Of a stretch of DNA of 64,000 bases, positions 33,517-45,362 are shown in pieces. The stretch's first letter is position 1; each line of letters starts with the position of its first letter. The position numbers and the translations under genes are program-made. The stretch is from Actinomycetota bacterium (GTDB lineage Bacteria; Actinomycetota; Thermoleophilia; Solirubrobacterales; 70-9). The notes under the pieces were generated by a model. The model was not told the DNA's origin. It ran no database searches and saw only the letters and a program-made list of their open reading frames with translations. The DNA lies in NCBI GenBank assembly GCA_018268695.1, contig JAFDWD010000002.1, forward strand, positions 1 to 64,000, given 5' to 3'.

Positions 33517-33741
33517 TCACTCTATTTCCATCTTGTCGAGTTCCCGGATGAGCTGGGCCATGGTATCCCGCTCGGTTTCCATCTCGAAGGCGCCCTCTTC
33601 ATCGTCGTTCTCGAAGATGGGCGTTACCTCGCAGCAGAGCTTGCGAATCTTCACGACCAGGTTGTTGGCGTGCTTCTCCTTCAGCACCAGTTCTTCCTCC
33701 TTGCTCAGATTCTCCACGAGACGTTCTTCCTCAACCTCCAT
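33517..33741 (-). CDS. Small acidic helical protein
   Basis: 74 residues from ATG 33739-33741 to TGA 33517-33519 without intron. The sequence is very acidic and helical (EEELVLKEKHANNLVVKIRK, ENDDEEGAFEMETERDTMAQ). Codon use agrees with neighbours. No domain recognised. It could be a complete small adaptor or the last exon of a longer gene, although the RBR ligase gene ends only 81 bp upstream. Confidence 0.55.
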   Translation of the reverse strand: MEVEEERLVENLSKEEELVLKEKHANNLVVKIRKLCCEVTPIFENDDEEGAFEMETERDTMAQLIRELDKMEIE

Positions 33742-33822
33742 CGATTATGCGCTCGAAAGAAATATTCAGTTCGATCGGCAGTAATAGCCATTCATTATCA
33801 TCGCAGAGGGCTGCCGGCCGCG

Positions 33823-34866
33823 TCACATCGCAACGATCGACTTGAACACGCTCAGAAACCAAATGACGTACATGAGGCCCAGCTCGATGATGGGGTCGTA
33901 TATGCCGTGATGGTACTCGAAGCGGTCACGAATGCACAAGTACGACACCACGAACAGCACCATCAGCAACAGCATCAGCGCCGCCACCACCGGGTACAGC
34001 ACCACGATACAGATTATCACGATAATGTGCTTCTTGCTCCAGCCCGGCATCACCGTCACCACGAAGATCAGCATCAGCGGCGAGAGCACCGCGTACAGTC
34101 CCACCACCAGGCCGATAGCAAGCGCAGGCAGCAGGAGCGCTGCGAAGAAGACCCATAACGGGATAAGCAGCAGCTGCAGTGTCGTTATCATGACAATTCG
34201 CAGAAAGCCGAAGCCACTTTCGCAGTGCTTGTTGAAGCGGGTCTGCCGTAGGATCGTCCGGATTTCTTCCTGCCGCATCACAAACTGCCTTAGTCTACAG
34301 GGATCGTTGGCCCAGGGTGCACCGCACGTGTAGCAGAAGTGGTTGCCGCAGGGACAGCTAACGTAGTTGCACCCGTCCACCTTTTCCACGTAGATGTGGC
34401 ACTGCTGGCACTTCCTATAGTTTAGCGCGTTCATCATTTGGCTTTCTTGCTCGGAGCAGTTGCCTTCGTGCGTGAACTCCAGGCACCGCGGACAGTAGTT
34501 GCGGTGGCACTCGCTGCAGCTGAGCTCTCTGCTCCTTAGGTTGATCTCGCCTAGACATTCCTCTACTTTGCAGCTGCGCAGCGTTGGGTTTCGCTGGAAG
34601 TACTGGAATCGTTTGTACTTAGCGAACCGCACCTTCACTGCAGGCTCCAGCAACCGAAACGGAATGCTTTACTGGTCCAATTCGCCGCCGTTGCAGGCAC
34701 TTCCGCTGGGACAGCCCACCCGTGAAAATGCATCCACGCCCTGTCGGATGTGCCGTTGACAGCACTCCGAGCAGTACCGGTGTTAACACCTCGTCACCGA
34801 GAAGCCTTCAGCGAACTACCCGAAGCAAATTTCGCACAGGAATTATGTAGAGATCATCTAATGCAT
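33823..34866 (-). CDS. Membrane RBR-type E3 ubiquitin ligase
   Basis: 347 residues, no introns. RING1 (LCEICFGEF, RCEHRYCSECC with TAA as Glu), IBR (RSCKVEECLGEI, LSCSECHRNYCPRCLEF) and RING2 (RKCQQCHIYVEKVDGCNYVS, CGNHFCYTCGAPW) follow in the RBR order. The RING2 Cys in DGCNYVSC matches the ubiquitin-accepting Cys of RBR ligases. The C-terminal third holds three to four membrane helices (IVMITTLQLLLIPLWVFF, LALPALAIG-type and IIVIICIVVLYPVVAAL segments), as in RNF19/RNF144-type ligases. Read with standard stops, RING1 would be lost completely. Confidence 0.92.
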
Positions 34867-34936
34867 TATAACTGCGGGAGAGGCGATTGCGAGGCGCAGT
34901 TGACCGGCGCCAGCAACCGCCAGTCGATATATTATA

Positions 34937-36225
34937 ATGCTCAGCGAGCCGGAGCTCGAGGGTCTCTATGCCGTCCTCGACGCCCGCCACGACAACCTTC
35001 AGAAGTATTGCTAGGCCTTTCGTGTGGACTGCGGCAGACTCCAGGTACCCAACTCCTGCTTCCGGTTGGTCTGCGCCATCCTGCAGCTCCTCCTGCTCAA
35101 CGTACCAATTCGCTAAGAAAGCTTCTGACTCGGCAGCAGCGTCTGGTGGGGCTGTTCTTGCTGCTGGACTGCGCACTCAATGAGGACGTCGCCCAGAGCC
35201 CCTTCGCCGTGATGCTGTTTTGGCTGTTCGATAGATCATCGGAGCCGTTCGAGCGGATGCTGCTGCACGACGTACTTGTACTGGACCAAAGGGACAAAGT
35301 ATCAGTAGACTTGCTATACTTAGTTCGCGGGAGCACGCCTTCCCCACCTCCTTGAACAATACGAACTCCAGAAGGAAAGCGGTTCTGTGAGCTAGCGCTT
35401 TCATCTTCTTCGGAGGCAGGTAATGGATGCGCTGCCGAAGGTAAACAGCCAGTCATTTAGATGCCCGTAGGCTTCGCGGCCTAAGTAAGAGCAATCATAC
35501 CGAGCTTTCCTGCCGTGATGGGGGCAGCTATGCTGGAACAACCCGTCAAGATCTAGCGGCTTCCAAGCAAGGAGTTTGTATGGAATGGGTTCGGAGCGAG
35601 CTTCCTCCGACCACAGCCACGTTTCCTGCCGATAGAACACTCCGAGCTGAACTGGGTGGCTCCGGGAATCATAACAGACGTGATGTGGGACAACTCCTCG
35701 CGGGTCAACGAACAGCTGCGCAAAGCCTGCGAGATTTCGCTAAGCAAGGAAGAAACAACGGAACTACTGGCCCTGATGAACGGCAGTCCTTGCCGCTTCA
35801 AGGAGCTTCTGGAGGGCTGCGACTTTTGCGGACTATTTTCGCGTAACCCCATGGCAGCGATGTATGTGCTGTAGGTGATGCCGTAAACCGAGCTGAACGG
35901 CCTCTACGACAAGCTCGTGGCTCTCGAACTCACCAAGAGCAACCTGGAAGGCATGCGCAAGCTCATTGTTGAGAGGGACGTGCCGTTCACGACCGTCAAC
36001 TACTACTGCATCAAGACCATGGAGAAGTGCGAGGCACTCACCGACGAAGTCGCGCAGAGCAAGTTCGCGCGCATGATAATTGGGCTACTGAAGGAACTCA
36101 TCAAGTGCCGCAAGCTAGACCCCAAGGAAATCGAAGCCGAAATTCGCAGCTTCGGCATCCGCCTCTGCCAGGTGGATGAAGTCGCTAAGCTCTACAAGCG
36201 CTTCGCCGAAACCGCTCCCAAGTGA
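34937..36225 (+). CDS. CNOT11: CCR4-NOT complex subunit 11
   Basis: About 406 residues. The N-terminal domain (CEAFRVDCGRLQVPNSCFRL, LLTRQQRLVGLFLLLDCAL, SPFAVMLFWLF) and the C-terminal domain (RPQPRFLPIEHSELNWVAPG, FCGLFSRNPMAAMYVLEVMP, KFARMIIGLLKELIKCRKL, AEIRSFGIRLCQVDEVAKLY) both match CNOT11, which binds CNOT1/CNOT10 in the deadenylase complex. Introns: 35102-35121 (20 nt), 35299-35323 (25 nt) and a third needed for frame near 35450-35495, either about 35452-35474 (23 nt) or a 20-nt one starting at the next GTAAG; both restore the frame and the choice is open. Assignment of the two halves to one gene is secure. Confidence 0.88.
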
Positions 36226-36250
36226 TATGCATGTCGATAGTAGCGTGTTA

Positions 36251-37198
36251 TCACAGCCGCTCGAGAAGCTCGCCAATTTCGCTCCGCAGCCGATTCAGCT
36301 AGCGCTCTTCCGAAGTCAGGCACTCCACCAGTTTGGCGGTGGAGAGGCGCAGCGACTCCATGGAAGTGCCCTTGCCGAGCCTCACGCGGTACTCCCTTTC
36401 CTCGTTGTCGATGCGCACCGCCAGCCTGTACATTTCGAGCTTGCGCAGTTCCAGCTGTTCATACCGGAGCAGAATGGTATGCACGGTCGGTCGCAGCTGT
36501 CGGTGCTGCTCGCGCTTAACTACCTTGTCAATAAGCTGCTCGTAGAACTTCTTAACGATCCTGAACTCGTCCTCGAACTTGGTGATCCAGCGCGTTTACT
36601 GCACGATGTATTAGGGATCACGAACAACCAGCACCCTGCTATTCTCTTTGTTGCTAACTGCTCGGCGTTCCTATTCCAGGCGGAGCAAAACTTACCGGTC
36701 AGTCAGTTCGCTCTGCCGTTGTTCCAAGGAATTTGAAGCGTCAAGGCATCGTTCAGCCAAATCAAAGAGTCCGCGGACGATTCCCAGGAAGCAGCTGGAA
36801 CTCTCCATGCTTGTTAGCAGTCCCAAGCCATCTCTTATCGAAGGACTAACTTTAGCTTTGCTTGCTTTGCTGCGCAGTACAGCCAATCTTTCGGAGTACA
36901 ACGTGTGAAGTTGATCACGCTAGACTCGCAATGTTATCAACTATTCGTACTATTCTCGCGTGCTGCCGTTTCTTCTATGGGTCTGCCTGTCCCCAAGCAC
37001 ATCGTATTCACGTTTGCCAGTTTCAGTATTCTTCGACTGCACTTGCCCTCGAAGATGCTCCAACTCGACATGGAGCATCTCAATTTCGCACAACATCCGT
37101 TCGTTTTCGTGCTGCAGCATTTCGTTGCGTTCCTGCAGCAGCTTGTTCTGATGTTCGAAGACCGTTGAGTAATTGCTTTCCTTTTCCTAGTCTGCCAT
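36251..37198 (-). CDS. Coiled-coil protein
   Basis: 315 residues in one continuous frame with about ten TAR codons as Glu, no introns; ATG 37196-37198, TGA 36251-36253. The N-terminal third is coiled coil (HQNKLLQERNEMLQHENERM), the middle is mixed and includes a Ser-rich stretch (GLLTSMESSSCFLGIVRGLF), and the C-terminus is again helical (LRYEQLELRKLEMYRLAVRI). No known domain. Confidence 0.75.
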
Positions 37199-37219
37199 GT
37201 CGTAGTTATTTGAATAACG

Positions 37220-38462
37220 ATGAGTAGCTCACCCAAAAAAGGCGATAAAGCCAGCTCCAAAGGCAAGCCGCCAAAGGATTCCAAAGAGAAGGATACGAAG
37301 TCCAAGAAGTCAAAGGAGGGCACCGTCGCCGACAAGAAAGAAAAAAAGAAATCGTCAAAGGCAGAGGTCGAAAAGGACAACAAGTCCAAGTCCGACCTTA
37401 ACTAATCCCAGATGGACATCTCCTTCTTCAAGCCTCCTCTCTTTCTGCAGTCGCAGCCGCCCATCGATTAGTCGTACGTGTAGTTGGAATGCAGAATCTG
37501 CCAGCTCCATAAAGAGAAGAACATTCTGTTCTGCGAACTCTGCTAGCAACCCGGCTGCCAGAATTGCACTGTGTACGGGCCGCATAACTCGCAGATGCAC
37601 AGAGTCAGCAAGCTGGAGGAATGCTACAAGGCTCGCTATCTGTACCTGAATGAACTGGTCTGCGGCGGGCTCATCAATCGCAGGGACGCCATCACTCGCC
37701 AAATGGAAGCACTCAACCAAACCTGCGAGGAAATCCGATACAACAAGTACGGCATTGAAAAGCTCACGAAGCTCTAGTACAATGAGACGTTGGACCGGCT
37801 GAGAGGCAGCTACGGCAGCAAACTGGCGATCCTGCATCACGAAATGGCAGAACTGCAGAAGGATCTCGAAGCCATCAATGCGATGGGTAGCGAGTTCTTC
37901 GACCTGACCAGCATGAACCCCGAGAGTTCGGCACCTTCCTAGAACAACCCGAAAGGCATGATTCCGTTTCTCCTCCGAACGAAGTACTTGCAGGAGGAAG
38001 CTGAGAACCTCATATCGAAGCCGATAAAGACGAGTATTGAGGTGTACCCATACGACCTGCCCAGAGAAGTGGCGTAGAGGAAGCTGCTGCTGCAGAACAG
38101 CCAAGCCAACCAGGATGTGGTGGCCTTCAAGAACGAGGTGGTGTGGCGCCTCGTCGAAGAAAAGAAAGCGCAGGCGAACAGCGTGGTCGAGCAGTTCCAC
38201 CAGGAGGCCAGCCAGGAATGCGAAGAGTGGTCGAAGTATAGCAGCTTCCTAGCGTAGACTCAACCAAAAGCTCAGGGGCCAGCTCGCCAACTTTAAGCTG
38301 GTATGTTCGTTCTGCGGAGTGGTCATGGTGCCCGACACTGTGAACAACCTGTGCACCGAAAACCGCTCCTCCGAGCTCAAGGACAAGCTGTACACGCACG
38401 CCGTGCCTCCCGCGGAACACACTGGCACCGGCTACCACTTCTTCGAGAAGCCCGTCCACTGA
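37220..38462 (+). CDS. B-box-like zinc finger protein
   Basis: 406 residues after a 22-nt intron (38254-38275). A 60-residue Lys/Ser-rich disordered N-terminus precedes a B-box-like zinc finger: CRICQLHKEKNILFCELCEQ, CQNCTVYGPHNSQMHR. A helical region with coiled coil follows (LDRLRGSYGSKLAILHHEMA, LLQNSQANQDVVAFKNEV), and a C-terminal segment has a second cysteine pair (VCSFCGVVMVPDTVNNLC). No RING is visible, so ubiquitin-ligase activity is not supported. Many TRIM-like B-box proteins of ciliates remain uncharacterised. Confidence 0.78.
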
Positions 38463-38492
38463 CGACTGCTGCAAGATTCAATGAAAACATCC

Positions 38493-40580
38493 TCAATTGC
38501 GGCCGAGGGAACGAGGACTCGCCATGAACTCGTCGAGCTTGTGGCTGAAGTACTGCAGGTCGCTGGTATTGGCGTCGCGACCCACCCGTGTCACAATCAC
38601 GTTCCGAACGAAGGCGTCCTTCTCCTTGAGCTCGCGGCACTTGATGTCGTAGCGCAGCTGTAGACCCTCCAGCTTTGTGCGCAGCCCGTTCATCTGGCTG
38701 TTGAGGTTGCTGATCGCCACTTCATAGCTGTTGCGCAGCAAGCGGTCTTGCTGGCTGCTCAGCTGCGACTTTTGCATGTCCTTTTCGGACCAGTTGACTT
38801 CCGACACGCTGCGACTCTCCGCCAGTTCGTTCTTGAGCCGTTACAGTTCCTTGGAGGCAGCAGCCCTGAAGAGTCTGAGCTCGCTGATTTCCCTGACCAG
38901 GAGGGGGTTGGTGATGGCACTAAGATCGCACTTGCTGATGTCTTTGGTGATGATGCGGATGCGGGTATCGTCGGTAGACTTGCTGTCGGGAACGGCTCCC
39001 TCGAGGATCAGCGTCTTGAGCCGAGTGTTTTCCTGCACCATTTCGTTGCAGATCCGCTCGATCTGCTTCGTATGCTCGGCATCGGAGGCGCCTCCCGAAA
39101 GCGAACTTATCAACCGATCCTTCTCCTGCAACTGCTGGCTCATCTCCAACAGCTTCCGGCTGAGCCTCTCCATTTCGTTGAGATTCTTCGAGGAGCCCAC
39201 TCGCTCCAGCGTGGCTGTGTTCACCTGCACTGCCTCGTCATTTCTTCTCAGCATTGGCAGATCAGTCTGTATACCATTCGAAGTTGTGCTCTTGGCCTTC
39301 GAGCCGAAGCTCGTATCCACTAGGTTGAAGGCCTCCACCGAGCTGATCTGTGGGTGCTGCTTCTGTTCCTTTCGGCGGATCGCATGCGAAAGAGACAGGA
39401 TCTGTCCTTCGAGGTACTGCACCAGCTCGGTCTTCAGACTCAAAGAGTTTTGGTAGGAAATGGCTTTGTTTTGTTCCTGCTCCAGCTCTGCATTCAGCCG
39501 ATCGATCGCCGACTTGAGCTATGACGTAGCAGCATCGTGATTCTGCCGCTGAACATCCATTTCCTTCCTCAGTTCGCAAGTGCGTCTCTCCAACAAAGTA
39601 ATAGTGTCGTGCCTTTCTTGTTAGAGTTCCTCTTGAAGGCTGGTCAGCTGCCTCTGCTGCATCTCAATTTCGTAGTCCTTGTCGGAAATCAAGCGCTGGT
39701 AGTGGCTGTGAAGCTGTTAGGTTTCGGACTGTCTGCGAATCGGAGGCTTTCCGAGGTGACTTCGCGGTATTGCGTGGGTTCGCTGGCTACGAGGCCCTTC
39801 ACTGATGTTTAAGGTGTTGTGGCTGGTGGGGTGGTTGTCCTCGCGGAAGAAACGAGGGGTTTGGTTGGGCATCCATTTAATCTTCTTGAGTTCCAGCTAC
39901 ATATGATGCATGTCCTTCATCACTTAGTTTCGCTCGACTTCGGTCTGCTTGAGCAACGCCTGCAATCTTTTCACCTCCTGGTCTGGAGTCATCTGCTATG
40001 GAAGTTTGCTGGATGGCTCTGGGGAAGATCCACAGGGAGTTGGTGCGCTTTCTCCGACTGTCTACTTCGCCTTGGTTTGGTTTTGTGCCTGCTTGTCCAG
40101 GAGCTCCCATTGCCTCACAATAAATTAGAGCCTTTTTATCTAACCTTTGAGTTGATTTCTTTATTCAGCCCACTCCTTCGTCAGTCCCTTCATCTTTTTG
40201 TTTAGCACCTGCTGCTCAATACTCTTGGCTAGGCCTGAAGCGACAGATTCGAAGTCCGCGGGGCTCTTGCATCTGCTTTATCCCTTGCTTCCTTATCGAT
40301 GTCGATCTGGAGAGGCCTCGATTGTCGCCTTCCGTGTTATTTTTTTTACCGTCCCGGTTCCTTGCATCGTAATGCTAGTATCGAATTTCGTTCTCGTCGT
40401 CCGAACGCAGAGATTGCCGCTGCGGCTGTCCCACTTCAGGCTGCCGTGCGAAGACTCTCCGGGATAGAACTTTGACATGCCGTCTGTGGCACCATAGCGC
40501 CCCAAAACATCTTTTTGAGACATCGAAGTGGGTGATGTTTGATAGGTAGCGTCCTGTGGAATCACGACCGCAGAATTCAT
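38493..40580 (-). CDS. Long coiled-coil protein
   Basis: 695 residues, no introns; about twenty TAR codons read as Glu join what would be several short frames. The N-terminal 100 residues are Ser/Thr/Gly-rich; from about residue 130 to the end the protein is mostly coiled coil with short breaks (NQTPRFFREDNHPTSHNTLN). Heptads such as LERLSRKLLEMSQQLQEKDR-like segments are clear. No motor or binding domain is seen. The ATG is 155 bp from the divergent kinesin-13 ATG; a shared function is possible but unproven. Confidence 0.82.
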
Positions 40581-40735
40581 GCTCGATATAAATTTATGTG
40601 AATTCCATAACCGACCCTCATTATTGCGTCAGCGGCCTTCTGTTTCTACAGCGAGGATTTACCCGCCGAATCAAATCGCCAAACGGCTGATGATAAGCCG
40701 CCCACTATTAATAAATTCGGAGGTTAACGGCATCC

Positions 40736-43100
40736 ATGAACATTGAAGACCAACCCAAAATCCGTGTGGTGGTTCGCAAGCGCCCACTAAACAAAAAGGA
40801 GCAGCAGAGAGGAGAGTCGGATGTTGTGGAGGTGCGTTCCGGCGCTTCAGTGATTGTGCGAGAGCAGAAGTAATGCTGTGGCCGATTCCAGACAAAAGGT
40901 TGACCTCACTAAGTTCATCGACGAGCACCACTTCAACTTCGACTCTGCCTTCGACGAGAGCACGACCAACGAAAACGTAAGCTTATACCGCAACGTAGAT
41001 CTATGCGGAATGTGTTCGTCCGATAGTGCAGTGCGCCTTCCTGGGAGCCAAGGTGACATGCTTCGCCTACGGGCAGACCGGCTCAGGCAAGACCTACACA
41101 ATGAACGGAGACCCGCAGAGCAAGACAGCGGGAATGTACATCCTCGGAGCGCAGGACATCTTTGACCTGAAGGAGCGGCAGGAGTTTCGCCACCTGACCG
41201 TGGCAATGAGCTTCTACGAGATCTACTGCGGCAAACTGTTCGACTTGCTGAACAACCGAGAGACCCTACAGGCGAGAGAAGATGCCAAACAGAACGTTAA
41301 CATTATCGGACTGACGGAGAAGAAGATCGGCAACGTTGGAAGCTTCATGCAAGTCATTGAGCAAGGAAGCGCGGTCAGAATCACCTCGCAGAACAGCACT
41401 AATGCCGACAGTTCGCGGTCGCACGCTATCATGCAGATCAGTCTGCTCGATGGAAAAAAGCTATTCGGAAAGATCTCCTTCATCGATCTAGCGGGGTGCG
41501 AAAGAGGCGCCGACACTATCGACCAGAGCAAGCAAACAAGAATCGATGGAGCAGAAATTAACAAGTCGCTGTTGGCTTTGAAGGAGTGCATCCGAGCTTT
41601 GGATTGTGGAAAGGCTCACACGCCTTTTCGAGGGAGCAAGCTCACTATGGTGCTCAAAGATTCCTTCACGGGGTTCTGCCGTACGCTGATGATTGGCAAC
41701 ATCTCGCCCAATTCAAGCTCCTGCTAGAATACGCTGAACACACTTAGATACGCTGATCGTGTGAAGGAACTGAAGAAGGGAAGTGGTGGCTAGACGGTCT
41801 CGAAGTAGGATCAGCTCGCGAAGGAACTGATGCTGCCCCGCATGATGAGTACAGAATTGCTAATTGAGAAAACAAGCAGACCGTAGAAATCAACAGTGAT
41901 GGGTAGGAAGAATCTCCGATCGTTCACAGTGTACCGTCCGTGGTAATTGCGCCTGCGGTGCAGCCCCGGAATAACGTGCGCCGCGATGATTAGTCCAAGC
42001 AGCAGAGAAGTCAACGAGATACCTCTCAAACCCACAACAATCCGATCACCTCCAAAGTCAACCGACGCAACTACCGCGATGAAAACGAACACTACAAGGA
42101 CGATCGAAGAGGCGTGAGCGCATATCAGAAGGCTCGGCAGCAGCAGAGCACTATGAACACCTCCACCAATGCCAGCCAGGTCGTTAAGAAGAAGCCTGAT
42201 CGTCCGAGCTTCGTCAACAATACCAACAACCTCAACAATGCCGCGCGACTTCCGCAACAACCCCACCAACGCCAAGACTCCAAGATCCAGCGGCACCTTT
42301 CGGAACTGTGGCAGAAACCGAAGCCTCCCCCACAGATCTTTACGACTGAAACCGGAAACCAGCTGCTCGAGCCATCCTAGTACTCGCAATGGGAGCAGAT
42401 CCTCGAAGACTTTCGTGGGTGGCAGCCGCAGCACGAAACTGAAGTCGAGAAGATGTCGGGGAAGTTCGAGACGCTTGTGAACTACATCATGCGCGAGGAA
42501 ATCGAAGTGCTTGAGATGCATAAGTCGCTCATCGAGGCGCAGAAGATGCTGTACAACGACGAACTCCGCCTCTACAACGACGTCCTGCAGGAAGACAAGT
42601 CCAACGAAGAGTTCCTGGGCTATGCCGAATGCCTAGAGGGACTCGTAGATCGGCGGATGGGTATGCTGGCCAACTTACGTGACAAGCTGGCCAGCTATAA
42701 GTACCACCTCAAGGAGCACGAACTCTGCGAAAAGAAGCTGTTCCGCGCGAGCGAGAAGTTTGTACAGGCGGAGCAGCCTCCCAACAACGAGGAGTTTCTG
42801 GCACAATTCGAGTTCCAGCTTCCGTCGGCTCGGCTATTCCAACATAACAATTTCGTCAACCCGACCGCCAACTTCAACAGCCAGCCATCGACCCAGCCTC
42901 AACAGTATACTGGTAACTACTGCCAGTCAGGACCTTACCATTTGGGTGGTTACCAGCCTCAACTGCTCACTCAGCCCAGCCAGAAGAGCCCGGTTTCTCC
43001 GTACATCAGCGACTTCTCCGGCAACCAATCCTACTTCGACCGGTTGGGCATTCAACCTCCGGCGAGCCAGCTCTACCAAAACAAGAGCGACTGCTACTGA
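40736..43100 (+). CDS. Kinesin-13 microtubule depolymerase
   Basis: 766 residues after three introns (40870-40891 and 40977-40998, 22 nt each; 41849-41868, 20 nt). The motor begins almost at the N-terminus (IRVVVRKRPLNKKE), carries the kinesin-13 loop-2 KVD finger (KVDLTKFIDEHHFNFDSAFD), P-loop GQTGSGKTYT, switch I SSRSH and switch II DLAGCER, and ends NTLNTLRYADRVKELKKG. The TAG before NTLNTLRY is at an invariant Glu. The long N-terminal/neck region of animal MCAK is missing. A Gln/Pro-rich tail with a coiled coil (EVLEMHKSLIEAQKMLYNDE) follows. Kinesin-13 shortens microtubules in the spindle and sets ciliary length. Confidence 0.95.
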
Positions 43101-43157
43101 ATGATCGTAATTCGAACGATGTTGTGAGAAATTTACAATTGAAGATTCATTCAACGA

Positions 43158-45002
43158 TCAATTGTACCAGAGGTTCAGGCAGGCGTCGACTCCCTGCTTG
43201 TAGTTCTTGCGGACGAACTCGAGATAGTCGTTTTCGGGGCCAGCAATATCGATCAGTCCCTCCATTACGGTCTGCTTGAGCTTATAGTCTGCCTCCTTCT
43301 CGTCCAGCTTGTTGATTGTTGGGGCAACCTTCACCTCTACGGGAGCGACCTTGATCTCCTCCTTCACCTCGACAATGGGCTCAGCTGCGCTCTCCTTCTT
43401 GCCAACGCTGATGTTGCTGACGTTCAGATCATCGTCAGCAATCTCCTTGACGAAGACCTTAGCAGGCTCCTCGATCTTCTTCTCTTCAACCTTCTTCTCC
43501 TCGATCTTCTCCTCGACCTTCTCATCGACCTTGACAGGTTTAACGACCTCCTTGGCCTCGGTCTTGACTTCGGCGACCTTCGGAACCTTGTTGTTCTTGA
43601 TCATCTCAGCAAGTTGCCAGCAACGGAGTTCTGGGTGCTGCTTCACAAAGTCGACGTAGTTGGCAGCAGGCTCCTTGAAGAGGAAGGCAAGCTTCTTGGA
43701 TCGCCTGATAATCCGTTCTTCAGTTAGTTCTTCAGTGACGGGCTTGATGTTGTTCTCGCGAGCGTAGATCTCCTTAAGTTCGTGGAACCTCTTTTCAGGG
43801 TTCTTCTATATGAAAGTCCTGTAGGATTCGGGCTCGCCGCCAAAGGCCTTGCACAGCTTGAAAGCACACTTAGCGACGTGACCGAAGACACTCCATCCTC
43901 CGCGCTTATGGCAGCCTCGACTTTCTCCGGAGTTATTTCCCCGCATCATGTGCCAAGGAGCGTTCTTGGGATTCTTGATCTTAATGAAGCTGTGGGGGTG
44001 TTCGAGCGCGGCTTCACACTTCGAGCAGAAATCGAAATCAGCACAAGTAGTGCACTTGTATCTGATACCGACAAGCGGGTACACTCCGCATCCGTCGCAT
44101 CGAACCATGCTATGGATGACAGTTTCAGGGTTGGCTGGAGCGCTTTCGGCCTTCTCGCCTTGGATTTCCATCCTGACTTTGTTCACGATGCAAGGCAGCA
44201 GCGAGTCAATCTGTCGAGTGACCAACGCCTCGATCTTCGCCTTGAAGTATTCTCTTCCAGGGAATGAACAGCCCCCGGCAAGATCCTCAGATTGACTCTT
44301 CGGAACTCCATCTAAGGGGAAATGAGTTGGTGGACATGGAGCGCCTTGTGGGGCTCCTGGGAATCCTGGGAATCCTGGAAATCCTGGGAATCCTCCAAAA
44401 CCAGGGAATCCATGGTGTCCGCTGGGGCCACCACGACCACGCCACCAGCCCTTGCCGCGGCAGCCTTCTCCTGGAGACTTCTCCTTCTTTTCCTCCTTCA
44501 CTTCCTTCGGCTCTTCAGCTTGGACCTTGATTTCTTCAGCCTTGGGTTCGTTGACAACTTCAGTAACGACAGGCTTGACTTCCTGAACAGCAGGAACCTC
44601 AATGACTGGCACTTCAACAGGCGCTTCAGGTGACTTTTCCTCCGCGACCTTTACATTGAGTTCCTCAACCTTAGGCTGAATTTCGGGGACAGTTTCAACA
44701 TGCACCTCGGCCTTGGGCTCTTCCTTGGGAGGAGCGACCACTTCGGGTTGAGCAGCAACCTCTTCCTCCACAGGAACGATCGTGATCTTGACGAACTTTT
44801 CGGTGCTGGTAGCATAGAGCGTGTGAACATCTTCATCATTACTGATGCTGATGTTGTCACCATCTGCGTCACGGTAGGTGATTTCGAAGACTGGAGGCAG
44901 GTTCTTGAAGCTCTCCCGAATGAAGCGGATGAGATCAGTGAAGTTGGCTTCTTTGGTGAGGAGGTGAATCTCCTTGCCGAATGAAATCTTCAAATAAAGC
45001 AT
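43158..45002 (-). CDS. p62/NBR1-like selective autophagy receptor
   Basis: 614 residues, no introns, one in-frame TAG as Glu. Domains in order: PB1 (1-80) with the basic Lys in LYLKISFGKEIHLL and an acidic OPCA motif (RDADGDNISISNDEDVHTLY); a Pro/Glu/Val-rich linker; a Gly/Phe/Pro repeat near 200-224 (GFPGFGGFPGFPGFPGFPG); a ZZ zinc finger at about 296-343 (RCDGCGVYPLVGIRYKC, CADFDFCSKCEAALEHPHSF); and a C-terminal UBA-like helix bundle (MEGLIDIAGPENDYLEF). PB1-ZZ-UBA is the plan of SQSTM1/NBR1, which carries ubiquitinated cargo to ATG8. The FW domain of NBR1 is not seen. A LIR motif was not identified with confidence. Confidence 0.87.
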
Positions 45003-45362
45003 GCGATTTATTGATTATAGAAGCTGTGAGACAACACCTTTTTAAACACACCACCGAACGATTCTGATCGTCCAATTGTGCTACTCTGGTCAGGCCCATT
45101 ATAACAATCACAACGGTATCGGCAACCAAGATTTTACATGGATGGAAGTACTTAGCCATCCGAATGTGTCTGTTGTTGCTTCGCGGAATTGTTGGTGGGC
45201 GATGGATGAGCAGAAAAGCCCTGGGATTATTCGTGCATCCCAAAAATATTTCAAACAAACTATGCTACTGCTCCAGCGGCGGTTTTGGGAAGGCGCGACC
45301 GCTATCATTTGCCTTTGATTTATACGAGAATCGAAGTCCGAGAAGTTATTGTTGTAATTCCC
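45003..45362. other. Divergent promoter region
   Basis: 360 bp between the ATGs of the p62/NBR1-like gene (minus) and the SR-protein gene (plus); it must hold both promoters. A plus-strand frame of 80 codons ending in TGA at 45316-45318 starts at TTG only and shows no domain, so I do not call it. No repeat or RNA gene recognised. Confidence 0.6.
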
